Assembly: GCA_963693315.1 (NCBI GenBank)
Contig: OY856186.1
Location: 386,678,865 to 386,742,864, forward strand
Reading direction: 5' to 3'
DNA from: Diogma glabrata
Taxonomy: Eukaryota; Arthropoda; Insecta; Diptera; Cylindrotomidae
Length of the DNA stretch: 64,000 nucleotides
The number at the start of each line of letters is the position of its first letter. The first letter of the stretch is position 1. Of the stretch, positions 24,236 through 34,039 are shown in pieces. Below the pieces are notes generated by a model. It was not told the DNA's origin and made no database searches. It saw nothing but the letters and a program-made list of their open reading frames with translations. A program made the position numbers and the translations under genes.

Positions 24236-25132
24236 ATGCCATCCTGTGATTTCAAGGTATGTAACTCAGTTAAATCCGATGTACTTTATATGTGCTCGGG
24301 AACTTGTGAAAGGCTCTATCATCCTAAATGTGTCGGTGTTTTAGCTTCCACATTTGAGCTTGTTAATAAAGCTGATTCTGGGGTTTGTTGGTACTGTATT
24401 GATTGTAGGAAAGTAAATTTAGGTGTTTTAGCTCGGAATATGAACCGTGTAGGTCAAGAATTCGAAAAAGTCATTAAGAATTTTTTTAATGTATCTGAAC
24501 ATTTTTCTTCCACGAATGATCTCTTTAATAAATTTTCCGTTTTTCCTCAATCTAATGTCACAATAGTTGACTTTGATACGACTTCGGTTGCACCTATAGA
24601 AATTTCCATCCAATCAACGACAAAAGCTTGTACCCCATCTGACATCTTGCCTCCTAATGTTGAGCCCATTGTTGACCCTCTCAAAAATATAACTCTTCGC
24701 AAAAAATCCAAATGTGTTTCTGTCCCTATTAATGACCCTTTAATTAATAATATTGTTCGCAACCCTGGTCCCACCAATTCCGACCCCATTAACATTCCTT
24801 CCTCTCCTACTCTTAACGTTGTACCCCCTCTTAAGCAAATATTTGTTTCCCGGCTTCACCTTTCGTCTACAAACGATCAAGTCGTTGATTATATCAAATC
24901 TAAACTACGAGATAATAACTTCAACGATACGGATTTTAAATTGATTAAATGTAAAAAAATAACAAGCTCTGGTAGTAGTGTTGCGTCCTTTAAAATCGGT
25001 GTTCCAGAAGTCATGTTCGATTGTCTATTGTCTCCAATAACCTGGCCTAGTAATACTTTCGTTCAGGAATTCGTTTGTAGGCACAGAGCAAATACAGTAG
25101 CATTACCATCTAACGAGATTCCAAAAAACTAA
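24236..25132 (+). CDS. LINE ORF1 protein with PHD-type zinc finger
   Basis: 298 residues if translation starts at ATG 24,236 (an in-frame ATG at 24,197 is less likely). Residues 4-55 hold a Cys/His pattern: C..C, C...C, YHPKC, then CWYCIDC. This is a PHD-like finger. The middle (about residues 95-200) is low in order and rich in P, N, S and T. The last 100 residues (KQIFVSRLHLSSTNDQVVDY through WPSNTFVQEFVCRHR) resemble the C-terminal domain found in several LINE ORF1 proteins with PHD fingers; binding of element RNA is the expected role. The stop at 25,130-25,132 is preceded at once by a slippery heptamer. Confidence 0.85.
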   Translation: MPSCDFKVCNSVKSDVLYMCSGTCERLYHPKCVGVLASTFELVNKADSGVCWYCIDCRKVNLGVLARNMNRVGQEFEKVIKNFFNVSEHFSSTNDLFNKFSVFPQSNVTIVDFDTTSVAPIEISIQSTTKACTPSDILPPNVEPIVDPLKNITLRKKSKCVSVPINDPLINNIVRNPGPTNSDPINIPSSPTLNVVPPLKQIFVSRLHLSSTNDQVVDYIKSKLRDNNFNDTDFKLIKCKKITSSGSSVASFKIGVPEVMFDCLLSPITWPSNTFVQEFVCRHRANTVALPSNEIPKN

Positions 25133-27996
25133 AGTGCCTGTCCCTTTACTATCAGAACGTAAGGGGACTTAGGTCTAAGGTTTCAGGTATTTATTTGAAG
25201 TCTCAGATGCTACCATTTGATGTTTTTGCATTAACCGAGACTAATTTAAATAATACTTTTAATAACAACGAACTTTTCTCATCTGAATTTAATGTTTTTA
25301 GACGCGATGGTGACTCTGATGGCTCAGAATCGTTGGGTCGTGGTGTTCTTTTGGCGGTTCGTAGTGTGTATGACAGTTCTTTGTTTCGTATTCCTGGCAC
25401 TGAACACTTGGAATTATTATGTGTCAAAATAAATGCGGGACGAGGGAACATATATATTGTTAATTGCTATATCCGTCCGTGTAGTCCTATCGAGAAATAC
25501 CAAGAGTTTTTAAACGCGGTGGAATTCGTAAATAATTTACTGAATACCACAGATGATTTGCTTATCTGTGGTGATTTTAATCTCCCTGGTTTGCAGTGGA
25601 TTCCGTCGGAGGGTGAAACAGACTTTGTTGCATGTAATGCTTCGTCCGCAAAGGAAACATTATTTGTTGACACCCTTTTGGCTTGTAGTCTCCTGCAGAT
25701 CAGTGATGTTAAAAATAATTTAAATAGACAGCTAGATTTAATTTTCACTAGTAACGTAAATAATTGTTTTGTTTCAGAAAGTACTCACACCCTGTCCATT
25801 ATTGATAATTATCATCCTCCACTTTCACTTGTTTTTTCTTTTGAGAATGGTAATAATAACGTAGAGTCAGAAAACTCTTATAAATTTAATTTTCGAAAAG
25901 CAGATTTCATTAAACTTAATCATTTGATTAGCAACATTAACTTTAATTTTATATCAGAAACTGATAGTAGCGTTAACGAAATTTGCTCTAATTTTTACAA
26001 CAAAATTTTCGAATGCCTTCTGCAATGTGTCCCATTTACGGCACATAAAAACTTTTCTTCATCTCCTCCTTGGTATAACAGGACTCTTCGGGTTCTGCGC
26101 AATCGGAGAAATAAGCTGTGGAACAGGTATTTGGTTTCTGGATCCCAGTCTGATTATTATCAATATCTAGATGCCTACAATGAATTTTCTGTACTTTGTG
26201 AGAGTCTATATTCTGATTATATTCATCAAATGCAATTCGACTTAATATGTGACCCTAAACGGTTTTGGCAATTCGTTAATAGTAAAAAAAAAACAGATGG
26301 GTATCCTCCTACGTTAACATATTTAAATAATTCCTCTAATGATCCCAAAATCATTTCCAATTTGTTTGCAAATTTTTTCAGTTTAGCATTTTCAGAAAAT
26401 ACCTCTGAACCTGATGAAGACTACTTCAGTTATTTAAGCAACTCTCCTCAAACTTCTTTAATGGCAATTAATATCGACTGCGAATCAGTTCGAGATAAAA
26501 TCAATAATTTAAGGGACGACTTTTCTTCAGGTCCCGATGGGCTACCTGCAATAGTTTTAAAAAAATGCATTGATGGTTTGGCACAGCCTTTAACCTTGCT
26601 TTTTCAAAGATCCATTTCTTCTGGCATTTTTCCTTCTTTGTGGAAGAGTTCTTTTATAGTACCCGTTCATAAAAAGGGTAGCAAAGCTGACAATGTAAAC
26701 TATAGGCCCATTGCCAAACTATCGTCTATTCCAAAATTATTTGAAAGTGTAATTTTTGATTATCTTTATTCTTGTTGTAAACCGATTTTTTCATTGCATC
26801 AGCACGGATTTCTTCGAGGGAAATCTACAACCACTAACCTCACCGAGTTTGTCTCTAGCACCATAAAGTCCATGGAATTAGGTCTTGAAGTAGATACTAT
26901 TGCTACTGACTTTAGTCACGCTTTTGACAAATTGTCACATGAATTAATATTATTTAAGCTTCGCGCTTTAGGTTTCCCAACTCATATTGTAAATTGGTTT
27001 AGTTCATATCTAAAAGACCGACATTATCTTGTCCGCTTCAGATCTGCCTTCTCTGAGCCTTTTATGGCTAAATCAGGGGTACCTCAAGGTAGTCACTTAG
27101 GACCACTGATTTTCATTTTAGCTATTAATGATGTTTCATTTGTTATTAAAAACTCTAAAATTTTAGTATATGCTGATGATATGAAAATTTTCCGTAATAT
27201 TTCGTCAACCTTGGACTCAAATATTCTACAGAGCGATTTAAATAATTTCTTTACATGGTGCACCAAAAATTTCTTAGAATTAAACGTTTCTAAATGCCAG
27301 ACGATTACATTTTCCAGAAAAAAATATAAACTACCTACTCGCAGTTACACTATCAATGGCGATATAATAATATCAAGAGTGCATTTAATTAGAGACCTAG
27401 GCGTTTTATGTGATAGTGAGCTTAATTTTAGATCCCATATCGACAACATTGTTAGTCGGGCCAACTCAGCACTTGGTTTCATTAAACGTTGGTCCAAAGA
27501 ATTTTCTGACCCTTATGTCACCAGGGCTCTCTATTTAACCATCGTTAGACCACTGCTTGAATATGCTTCTCAAGTCTGGTCACCTTATCACCACGTACAT
27601 ATCAATAGAATAGAAGCTGTCCAACGCAGATTTGTGCGTTTTGCACTTAGAGGTCTTCCTTGGGCTGATCCATACAACTTGCCTCCATATCTAGATCGAC
27701 TTAGTCTTCTTGGTATGCACAGTCTGCAGAAACGTCGTGAAATAGCTGACGTTATTTTTGTCCATCAAATTTTGGCTGGTGTAGTTAATTCCTCAATTTT
27801 AGAATCCATAAACATTAATATTAATTATCGCGCAACTAGGTATGTTTCTTTATTCAGAATTGATTTCCATCGCACAGATTATGGTAGAAATGAGCCTATC
27901 ACAAGAATGCTACAGAACGCGAATAAAAATGCTCAAAGCTTCGATTTCCATCACAGTAAATATAAGTTAAAACAGTTACTTTATTCGAATCAATGA
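25114..27996 (+). CDS. LINE ORF2: endonuclease plus reverse transcriptase
   Basis: The open frame begins after a stop at 25,111 and runs about 960 codons without a break. The EEP nuclease starts LSLYYQNVRGLRSK (25,138 on), followed by FALTETNL, LLICGDFNLPG and the IDNYHPPL patch, which replaces the usual SDH. RT motifs follow: GPDGLPAIVLKK, HQHGFLRGKSTTTNL, TDFSHAFDKLSH, GVPQGSHLGPLIF and the catalytic VYADDMKIF. A C-terminal thumb (RPLLEYASQVWSPY) and tail end at 27,996. No ATG precedes the QNVRGLR motif, which carries a catalytic asparagine; the first ATG (25,207) would lose it. Expression most likely depends on ORF1 translation and a -1 shift. Confidence 0.9.
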   Translation, partial: RDSKKLKCLSLYYQNVRGLRSKVSGIYLKSQMLPFDVFALTETNLNNTFNNNELFSSEFNVFRRDGDSDGSESLGRGVLLAVRSVYDSSLFRIPGTEHLELLCVKINAGRGNIYIVNCYIRPCSPIEKYQEFLNAVEFVNNLLNTTDDLLICGDFNLPGLQWIPSEGETDFVACNASSAKETLFVDTLLACSLLQISDVKNNLNRQLDLIFTSNVNNCFVSESTHTLSIIDNYHPPLSLVFSFENGNNNVESENSYKFNFRKADFIKLNHLISNINFNFISETDSSVNEICSNFYNKIFECLLQCVPFTAHKNFSSSPPWYNRTLRVLRNRRNKLWNRYLVSGSQSDYYQYLDAYNEFSVLCESLYSDYIHQMQFDLICDPKRFWQFVNSKKKTDGYPPTLTYLNNSSNDPKIISNLFANFFSLAFSENTSEPDEDYFSYLSNSPQTSLMAINIDCESVRDKINNLRDDFSSGPDGLPAIVLKKCIDGLAQPLTLLFQRSISSGIFPSLWKSSFIVPVHKKGSKADNVNYRPIAKLSSIPKLFESVIFDYLYSCCKPIFSLHQHGFLRGKSTTTNLTEFVSSTIKSMELGLEVDTIATDFSHAFDKLSHELILFKLRALGFPTHIVNWFSSYLKDRHYLVRFRSAFSEPFMAKSGVPQGSHLGPLIFILAINDVSFVIKNSKILVYADDMKIFRNISSTLDSNILQSDLNNFFTWCTKNFLELNVSKCQTITFSRKKYKLPTRSYTINGDIIISRVHLIRDLGVLCDSELNFRSHIDNIVSRANSALGFIKRWSKEFSDPYVTRALYLTIVRPLLEYASQVWSPYHHVHINRIEAVQRRFVRFALRGLPWADPYNLPPYLDRLSLLGMHSLQKRREIADVIFVHQILAGVVNSSILESINININYRATRYVSLFRIDFHRTDYGRNEPITRMLQNANKNAQSFDFHHSKYKLKQLLYSNQ
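25123..25168 (+). promoter_or_regulatory. Candidate programmed -1 frameshift signal
   Basis: The heptamer A-AAA-AAC (25,123-25,129) is in the ORF1 zero frame and is followed directly by TAA. A slip to -1 reads into ORF2 without a stop. A stem-loop follows after 10 nt: gtcccttt (25,140-25,147) pairs with aaggggac (25,161-25,168), eight pairs with one G-U, loop of 13 nt. The spacer is slightly longer than the usual 5-9 nt. Confidence 0.6.
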
Positions 27997-28904
27997 TAAC
28001 TGATAACTCGACAAGTGCTCTCTGCATGATATCTTTTTATAATTTTAATATTTTACTTTTTGATTTTTAACTAATGACGCGCAATCAAATCGATTGTAAG
28101 CTCATTTTAATGTGTATTCATGTTTTGTCTTATGTGGACTTCATAGGAAGATCTACCTATTTTTAAGTTTTATTTTTATTCTTAAAGTTAACAGCAAGAG
28201 CCATACGCCAAATAAAATACTTCCCTTTTTTTGTTTTTGACTTTTGTTTTTTTTTTTTTTTTTTTTTGCATGATTTTTGTATTTTTTTTTTTAAGTGCCT
28301 TTGTGCCTTTGTGTTTATAAACGGGTTTTTTTTCTCTTTACACGTGTGCGTATTTTATTTTATCCTTTCTACTTGTATTAAGTATTGTGGCTTCTTTGCA
28401 TGTTGTTCGCTTCCGTCCTACTACACTACAACCGAGCCTTGTCTGTGACAAGGTGAATTCATAGTAGCGATATGAAATTATTCCAATCATGTATATATGT
28501 ATGTATTTTTACACGTTGTGTATTTATACATGGATATTTGTATGGTTGATAGGCTCTTATTGTGTTATTAAATATGACATAATTAGAGCTGGAAGTGTGA
28601 GCAAGCGCTGTTAAGTCTGTTTAAAAAAAAAAATTTCAGTACCGGAGCAAAAAGGGCTAAAATAGAGTTTGAATATGAGTTATCAGCTATCAATCAGCTC
28701 GATGATTCCATTGAACCAGAGGTTCAAATGAGCAGCCAAGCTGTTGTAAGAAAGACAAAAAAGGAAGAGGCTACAACATCTAAAGAAATTATAAGAAAGA
28801 AAAAATAACCATAAGAAAGTATGTTGGAATTTCTAAGGGAACGAGAAGAAGCTAAGGAACGAAGACATCGAGAAAAGATGGAAAAAGCAGACCGATTAGC
28901 CCGA

Positions 28905-29870
28905 CAAACATCATGTGCATGGTGCACGAGTAGGTGCACATTTCGTGCACATTTTATTTTGACTAATTTTGTACTTTTTTGGAAATATTCTAGTGCATAT
29001 TTAAAATTTAGTTGAAGTATAAATATATTTGAGTAGTAACGTCATACAAATTTGTTTTAATTTAACATTTTTAAATCATGTAAACATGTTTACAAAATGG
29101 GCATAGAACTTTAAACAAAATGTTTTATGCACATTTTGTATACATGTATACATGTTTACTTTATACAAATGTTCACCGTGTAATTTTATAGTTGTGTATT
29201 TGTTTATAAAACTCGCATGAAACATGTTTACGAAATGACCTATATACATGTAGACGAAATGCGCATATACTTGTGTACGAAATATATAAATTTCAGTTGG
29301 TTAAAATTCACTAGAGTTCTAACCATTTAAGATATACATAGTTTAAAAAATTATATACTGTAGTTATCGCTTCTCGGCTTAAAGACTATGAGCGGCTCTG
29401 TTATGACTACACATTGGTTAGTATAAGGTTATGATATTTCTATTAATGAATTTATTTGATATTTTGTAATATGTCATAAACATGTTTCTAAGAAGTATAC
29501 AGAAAATTTATGTATATTTTGTAAACTCATCGTGAACATGTAAATGCACAAGTGGTGCATTTGTGTTTAAAATTAACCTGAAAATTTCCTGAACAAAATA
29601 CGATTTTTCTGTAAATCTGGTGATGCACATGCCGTCAACATGTCTCATACATTGCTGCAAAGCGGTGAATGAACATATTGTGAACATTTTAGTGCACATT
29701 TGATGCAAATGAGTCTGAAATGTCTGTGCATATATGTGCTAAGGCGTTTTACGACATGTGCATGGTATGGCGCACATCATGTACATGACATGTGTTGTAA
29801 ATAATTTTGTGCACAGACATATTGTGTCATGTACAGTTAGTGCACATTTCATGCATTTTTTCCAAAATTG
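28905..29870. repeat. Region rich in gtgcac/acatgt motifs
   Basis: Dozens of short palindromic words (gtgcac, acatgt, tgtacatg, atgcacat) crowd this 1 kb, most densely at both ends (28,910-28,950 and 29,690-29,850). The pattern suggests a non-autonomous element with sub-terminal repeats, but no clean ends or target duplication were found. No ORF of interest. Confidence 0.4.
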
Positions 29871-30346
29871 TTTTACGGGTAGAAAGTTTGCTCCTTAATA
29901 TTGCTGAAAAGAATTAAATTCAACAATGTATGAAATGCTCAATACTACAACTAGGTAACTCCTAAATCATCATTCTTGGGGAAAAGTACCCTGTTATATT
30001 CTTCATGGTTTTACGCACAATCCTGTCGAACAAGACTTCTCTAAATTGTAAGGTTATAAGAAAAAAAACAAAACAAGAAAAGTCGAAAATCAGTGCAAAT
30101 TCAAATTTTTAAAATTTAAATATATATCAAAACATGAAAATTAGAGTTACCTAGTTGTAGTATTGAGGTGACTATGTATAATACTCATCTATAATTTATA
30201 ATCCTTTTATAATGTTTATCATTTTTTTTTATTTAATCACATACAAAAAATAGAAATGTCAAAGTATGTATGTATAGTATATGAATTTAAAGCAATCCTA
30301 CAAAATTATTTAGATAAATACGTAGAGCTATTTATAAATAATAAAT

Positions 30347-30660
30347 TTAAGTGTTACAAATGATATTTTTAATAGAATTTCTCTTATCTTTTCCAAGCTT
30401 TGCCAACAAATTATCTCTAGCGTTGTCTGTTGAACCATCAAAATCTGTGGTTGGTATATTATTGTCTTCGAGACTTTCTTCTGTGATCCATGTGTCACTT
30501 TTGTCTATGCAGATATTATGCAATGCACAGCAACCTATTACACATTTGGCTGCAGTTTCAACCTGGTGAAAATCTAGTCTCATAAGTTGCCGAAAACGAG
30601 ATTTCAATACGCCGAAAGCGTTTTCGATTTTTACACGAGTCGAATAATAATATCAAATTA
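30347..30660 (-). pseudogene. PIF/Harbinger transposase C-terminus
   Basis: On the minus strand it reads VKIENAFGVLKSRFRQL, then MRLDFHQVETAAKCVIGCCALHNICI and an acidic tail to a stop at 30,347. This is the end of the DDE_Tnp_4/HARBI1-like nuclease, with the third catalytic acidic residue in the IENAFG patch and the hallmark CCxLHNIC helix. The N-terminal two thirds with the two catalytic aspartates are missing. The remaining frame is open for about 100 codons. Confidence 0.85.
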
Positions 30661-31136
30661 TTAACTGACAAATTTCAAAACAAAAAAAAATTTCAATTTT
30701 TTTCTACAGTTGGTAGCACTTACAAGGCAGAATTCTTTGCACCTTCGAATTTTACGGGTCAAAAAATTCTATATTTTTTGCATTTTAAATGTAAAATTTT
30801 TTTAGAATCGAACACGACTAATTTTACAGGTCGGGCTTTTTTTTAGAAACGAACGAAAAAAATGCGACTTTCAGGAAGAGGGCAGAAAAAATGCAGAATT
30901 TTTTTGAGAAAAGAAAACGCTATAAGAATGAGATAAACGACAATAGTAAAACATTTAATACAAATGGTAGTAGACAGTTTAATTTGAAAAATACACTAAA
31001 AAGAAATAATTAAAAAGCCTATTAGGTTAAATTTGTAATTGAAATTATTTAAAATATTGTAGTTTATAAAATAATAAGAGAGTAGATTTGAAATGAGAAA
31101 AAAAAATTTAAATTAAATTAAATAATTATATACATA
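30661..31136. other. No gene seen
   Basis: AT-rich sequence with tttttt and aaaaaa tracts and two similar words, ttttacgggtc and ttttacaggtc, near 30,750 and 30,820. It may be the outer part of the Harbinger-like element. Confidence 0.5.
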
Positions 31137-31846
31137 GAGCAATTCCATCCCAAAGCGATCACTTTTAGCTAAAATCTGTCCATCAAATTTTTTTTTTGCC
31201 TAAAACTGTTTTCATTCGGTAGAGTATCGAAAATAGTTTGGTAAAACATTTTTTTTTGTTTCGAGAAACCCTTGGTTATCATGTGCTGGTATGGCCTAAA
31301 ATCGTGATTTGTGCTTACACGCGTATATTGAAAATGCCACCATTTCTGAACGGCTTAACCGATTTTGACGGCAGTAGGCGCGTTTGTAAGCAAAAAGGTA
31401 GTAGTTTCAGGGAAAATATTTATCTGAGCATGTTTTCATAGAACATCTATGAGAAAATTGGAAAATGGTCAGAAAAATTGTCATTTGACATAACCTGAAC
31501 TGAAATTTTGCCCATTAAAAAAAAAACTTCCATATATTAGCTATTTAGTTTCCAAGTATAAAAAGAAGGATATTTTTCGTTCTCAAGTAATGATTTTTTA
31601 AAATTTTGTCTTTCAAACGCGCCTACTGCCGTCAAAATCAGTTAAGCCGTTCAGAAATGGTTGCATTTTCAAGATACGCGTACAAGCACAAATCTTAGAC
31701 CATACCAGCACAGGATAACCAAGCGTTTCTTGGATAAAAAAAAATGTTTTACTAAACCATTTTCGATACTCTACCGAATGAAAATAGTTTAAGGCAAAAT
31801 AAAATTTTGATGGACAACAGGTGATCGCTTTGGGATGGAATTGCTC
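31137..31846. mobile_element. Foldback MITE with ~240-bp arms
   Basis: Starts gagcaattccatcccaaagc and ends with its complement; the arms 31,137-31,390 and 31,614-31,846 are about 85-90 percent identical by eye. CATA flanks at 31,133-31,136 and 31,847-31,850 suggest a 4-bp duplication. The loop of about 220 bp has no coding sequence. Open frames within the arms are mirror images of each other and are not genes. Confidence 0.8.
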
Positions 31847-32192
31847 CATAATAAATTTTATTAAAATAGGAGCGTGTTACATAATGTAAGGCGAGCATAT
31901 CGGAAGTAGCTATAATTTTGTATTTACCGAACGCATCGGTTTGCTAAATAAGTGTTGTACCTATTTCCGGCCTATTGCTTTCATGTCTTCTTATATACAA
32001 GACGTGTATAATTATAAAATCTATAATAATCAAACTTGTTCAGTGATAATTGTTCTATTAAATAATTGGTATTATTTACAAATAAAGTTGTCTCAAATAA
32101 ACTATAATAATTATAGTAAAAATAACATATGACTTTTATTTATAATAAATATAAATACAACAACAACAATGTCTTGTCATTAAAATCAGTAC

Positions 32193-32520
32193 ATATGATC
32201 GCGTACGCTGATGATATTGTCATCCTTGGAGGAAGTGAATCTTTAAGAAGTGAGAGTCCAAGTCGCTTGGGACGAGTGATAAGTTCGCAAAAAAATGATG
32301 ATAAAACCAAACATATTATTTTTTCAAGAGCGTTAAAGAAAAAAGATTTGATGTGCGGCGAAAAAAGAATCAACGGAGTTGAATCCTTTTAATATTTGTA
32401 ATCAAAGCTTAACTGAAACAACGGCTCGATTAAACGTCTTCGTATATCATGGTATGTTTCAACTAATACCAAACTCAAGATATACAAGACATTAATTAGA
32501 CAAGTGAAATAGGTCACAAT
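32193..32520 (+). pseudogene. Reverse-transcriptase scrap (YADD box)
   Basis: The frame reads MIAYADDIVILGGSESLR, the catalytic YADD motif, and after a deletion KTKHIIFSRALKKK. Out-of-frame traces of the next part (an ..KIYKTLIRQ.. patch) run to about 32,510. It is an isolated LINE fragment of the RTE/jockey style with nothing upstream. Confidence 0.65.
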
Positions 32521-32934
32521 TTAGAGCCGGTTTTTATTCTGGAATATTTCAAAAACTAATGTCAGTTCACTAGAGAGTAAGCGACCGCGAGGTAGACAAT
32601 GACCACAATGCAACATTGACGTAATGAATAGTAACAACAAAATAATTTATAATTCTGTTTTATGCGTAGAAGAAAAAAAATAAAATATGGAGGGGCTGAA
32701 ATCTCACAGCTCTGAGATATCAAGACTTCGGTCTGGGTTAAGGATTTTGATATAGTTTTCGGCAAAAAACTTTTATGAGGACATGGGTTTTAGTTTTGGG
32801 CAGCGATGTATATCAAACAAAACTCTTTGTTAAAGTACAAGTATTTTTTGTAATCTCTGTTTAGAAATTTATAACAAAACTAACACGAAACATCAATAAG
32901 TTGCCGGAAAATTATAATAAATCATAAATTAACA
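32521..32934. other. No gene seen
   Basis: AT-rich filler between the RT scrap and the foldback element. No motif can be named. Confidence 0.5.
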
Positions 32935-33074
32935 TAATTAGACGAGGAAATAAAGCACTAAACCTCAGCAAATTGGCAGAGTAAGATGGATCGAGATGCG
33001 GTTTTTTTTATTCGATTCAGGAAGCCGTCAGGAAAGTTTGTGAACATAGCCACTTTTCGGCAAAAAACCTTTGG

Positions 33075-33785
33075 AGTACCTAGGGGCCAGGGCGGGTTAT
33101 ATACACCTCATCTCCTGGAACTTTCCATAAATACAGCTCGAAATTGATCGAAGCTCGTTACTTGGGGGTTTTTGGGGTCACTGAACACGAATTTGATGTC
33201 GGCGATGACCCTCGGAGTACCTAGGGCCAAGGACGGGTATGTTTAAATCATCTCCTGGAACTTTATCTTAATTCAGCTCGAAATTGATCGAAGCTCGTTA
33301 CTGGGGGGTTTGGGGCCGCTGAACACGAATATGATGTCTGCGATAACCTTCGTAGTACCTAGGGGTCAGGGCGGGTTATATACTCTTCATCTCCTGGAAC
33401 TTTCCATAAATACAGCTCGAAATTGATCGAAGCTCGTTACTCGGGGGTTTTTGGGGTCGCTGAACACGAATATGATGTCGGCGATGACCCTCGGAGTACC
33501 TAGAGCTTAGGGCGGGTATGTTTAAATCATCTCCTGGAACTTTATCTTAATTCAGCTCGAAATTGTTCGATGCTCGTTGCTGGAGGGGTTTGGGGCCGCT
33601 GAACACGAATATGATGTCTGCGATGACCGTCGGAGTACCTAAGGGCCAGGGCGGGTTATATACACCTCATCTCCTGCTACTTTCCATAAATACAGCTCGA
33701 AATTGATCGAAGCTCGTTACTCGGGGGGTTTTGGGGCCGCTGAACAGAAATATTATGTCGATGATGACCCCCGGAGTACCTAGGG
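33075..33785 (+). repeat. Alternating A-B tandem array, ~140 bp monomers
   Basis: agtacct occurs at 33,075, 33,216, 33,354, 33,495, 33,634 and 33,775, so the monomers are 141, 138, 141, 139 and 141 bp. Odd monomers carry gggttatatac and ctttccataaatacag; even ones carry gggtatgtttaaatc and ctttatcttaattcag. The array is therefore a dimeric higher-order repeat of about 280 bp. Confidence 0.9.
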
Positions 33786-34039
33786 CTCGAACTTCAGTGA
33801 CCTTACAAATCCTGGAGTAAAGAGTTTCCATCTGTTACAATCTTATTTATTAATGGAAAGTTCCAGGAGATTAGTTAGACATAGCCGCCCTGGGCCCTAG
33901 ATACTCCGAAGGTAATCGCAGACATCACATTCGTGTTCAGCGACCCCAAAAACCCCCCCAGTAATGAGCTTCGATCAATTTCGAGCTGAATTAATGGAGA
34001 GTTCCAGGAGATGAGCTCAACATACCCGCCCTGGGCCCT

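Larger units (their letters stand above)
23664..28631 (+). mobile_element. Full-length LINE with two open ORFs
   Basis: It is about 5 kb: a 5' leader of 570 bp that starts with a twice-repeated gttatcagttatcaacg, ORF1, ORF2, a 3' UTR of about 620 bp and an A-run at 28,623-28,633. A short aattt at 23,659-23,663 and 28,632-28,636 is the likely target duplication; removing the element joins the SANT exon in frame. No stop or shift is visible in either ORF. It belongs to the jockey/CR1-like group with a PHD-type ORF1. Confidence 0.85.
22927..28808 (+). pseudogene. Spliced Myb/SANT-domain gene, disrupted by a LINE
   Basis: Proposed exons are 22,927-22,954, 23,025-23,093 and 23,465-23,663, continuing at 28,637-28,808. 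Splice signals are GAAG/gtaaat..tatag/AATA and AACC/gtaagt..tttcag/TTTG, and the frame holds across both joins. The third exon gives WSDGETKKLLDLFAAY, then FKKKDMWEQIANDVG, WKQCEQRFKTVLKRKK: a trihelix-type Myb/SANT domain (three spaced tryptophans or equivalents). The LINE sits after VDNN; beyond it the frame resumes with STGAKRAKIEFEYEL, as in related proteins. Two in-frame stops at 28,806 and 28,812 precede a coiled-coil tail (LREREEAKERRHREKMEK) up to about 28,905. DNA binding for a transposon is the likely former role. Confidence 0.65.
22741..30660. mobile_element. Probable PIF/Harbinger element (two genes)
   Basis: A Myb/SANT gene runs rightward from 22,927 and a Harbinger transposase C-terminus runs leftward at 30,347-30,660. 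PIF/Harbinger elements carry exactly this pair: a Myb-like protein and a DDE transposase. The outer ends were not found. An 18-bp inverted match, atagcgttttcttttctc, at about 22,672 and 30,905-30,925 lies just outside and may be part of the ends or of flanking repeat. The limits given are therefore approximate. Confidence 0.5.

Noticed and set aside
29364..29400. atcgcttctcggc, identical to the first 13 bases of U2 snRNA
   Set aside because: The match fades straight after; the branch-recognition and Sm-site sequences of U2 do not follow. At best it is a chance match or a truncated pseudogene.
31238..31849. Two mirror-image open frames on opposite strands
   Set aside because: They read the two arms of one foldback MITE; identical text on both strands shows it is repeat, not protein.
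33061..33785. Possible CRISPR-like array of regular repeats
   Set aside because: The units are 140 bp and tandem without spacers, and the window is clearly eukaryotic.
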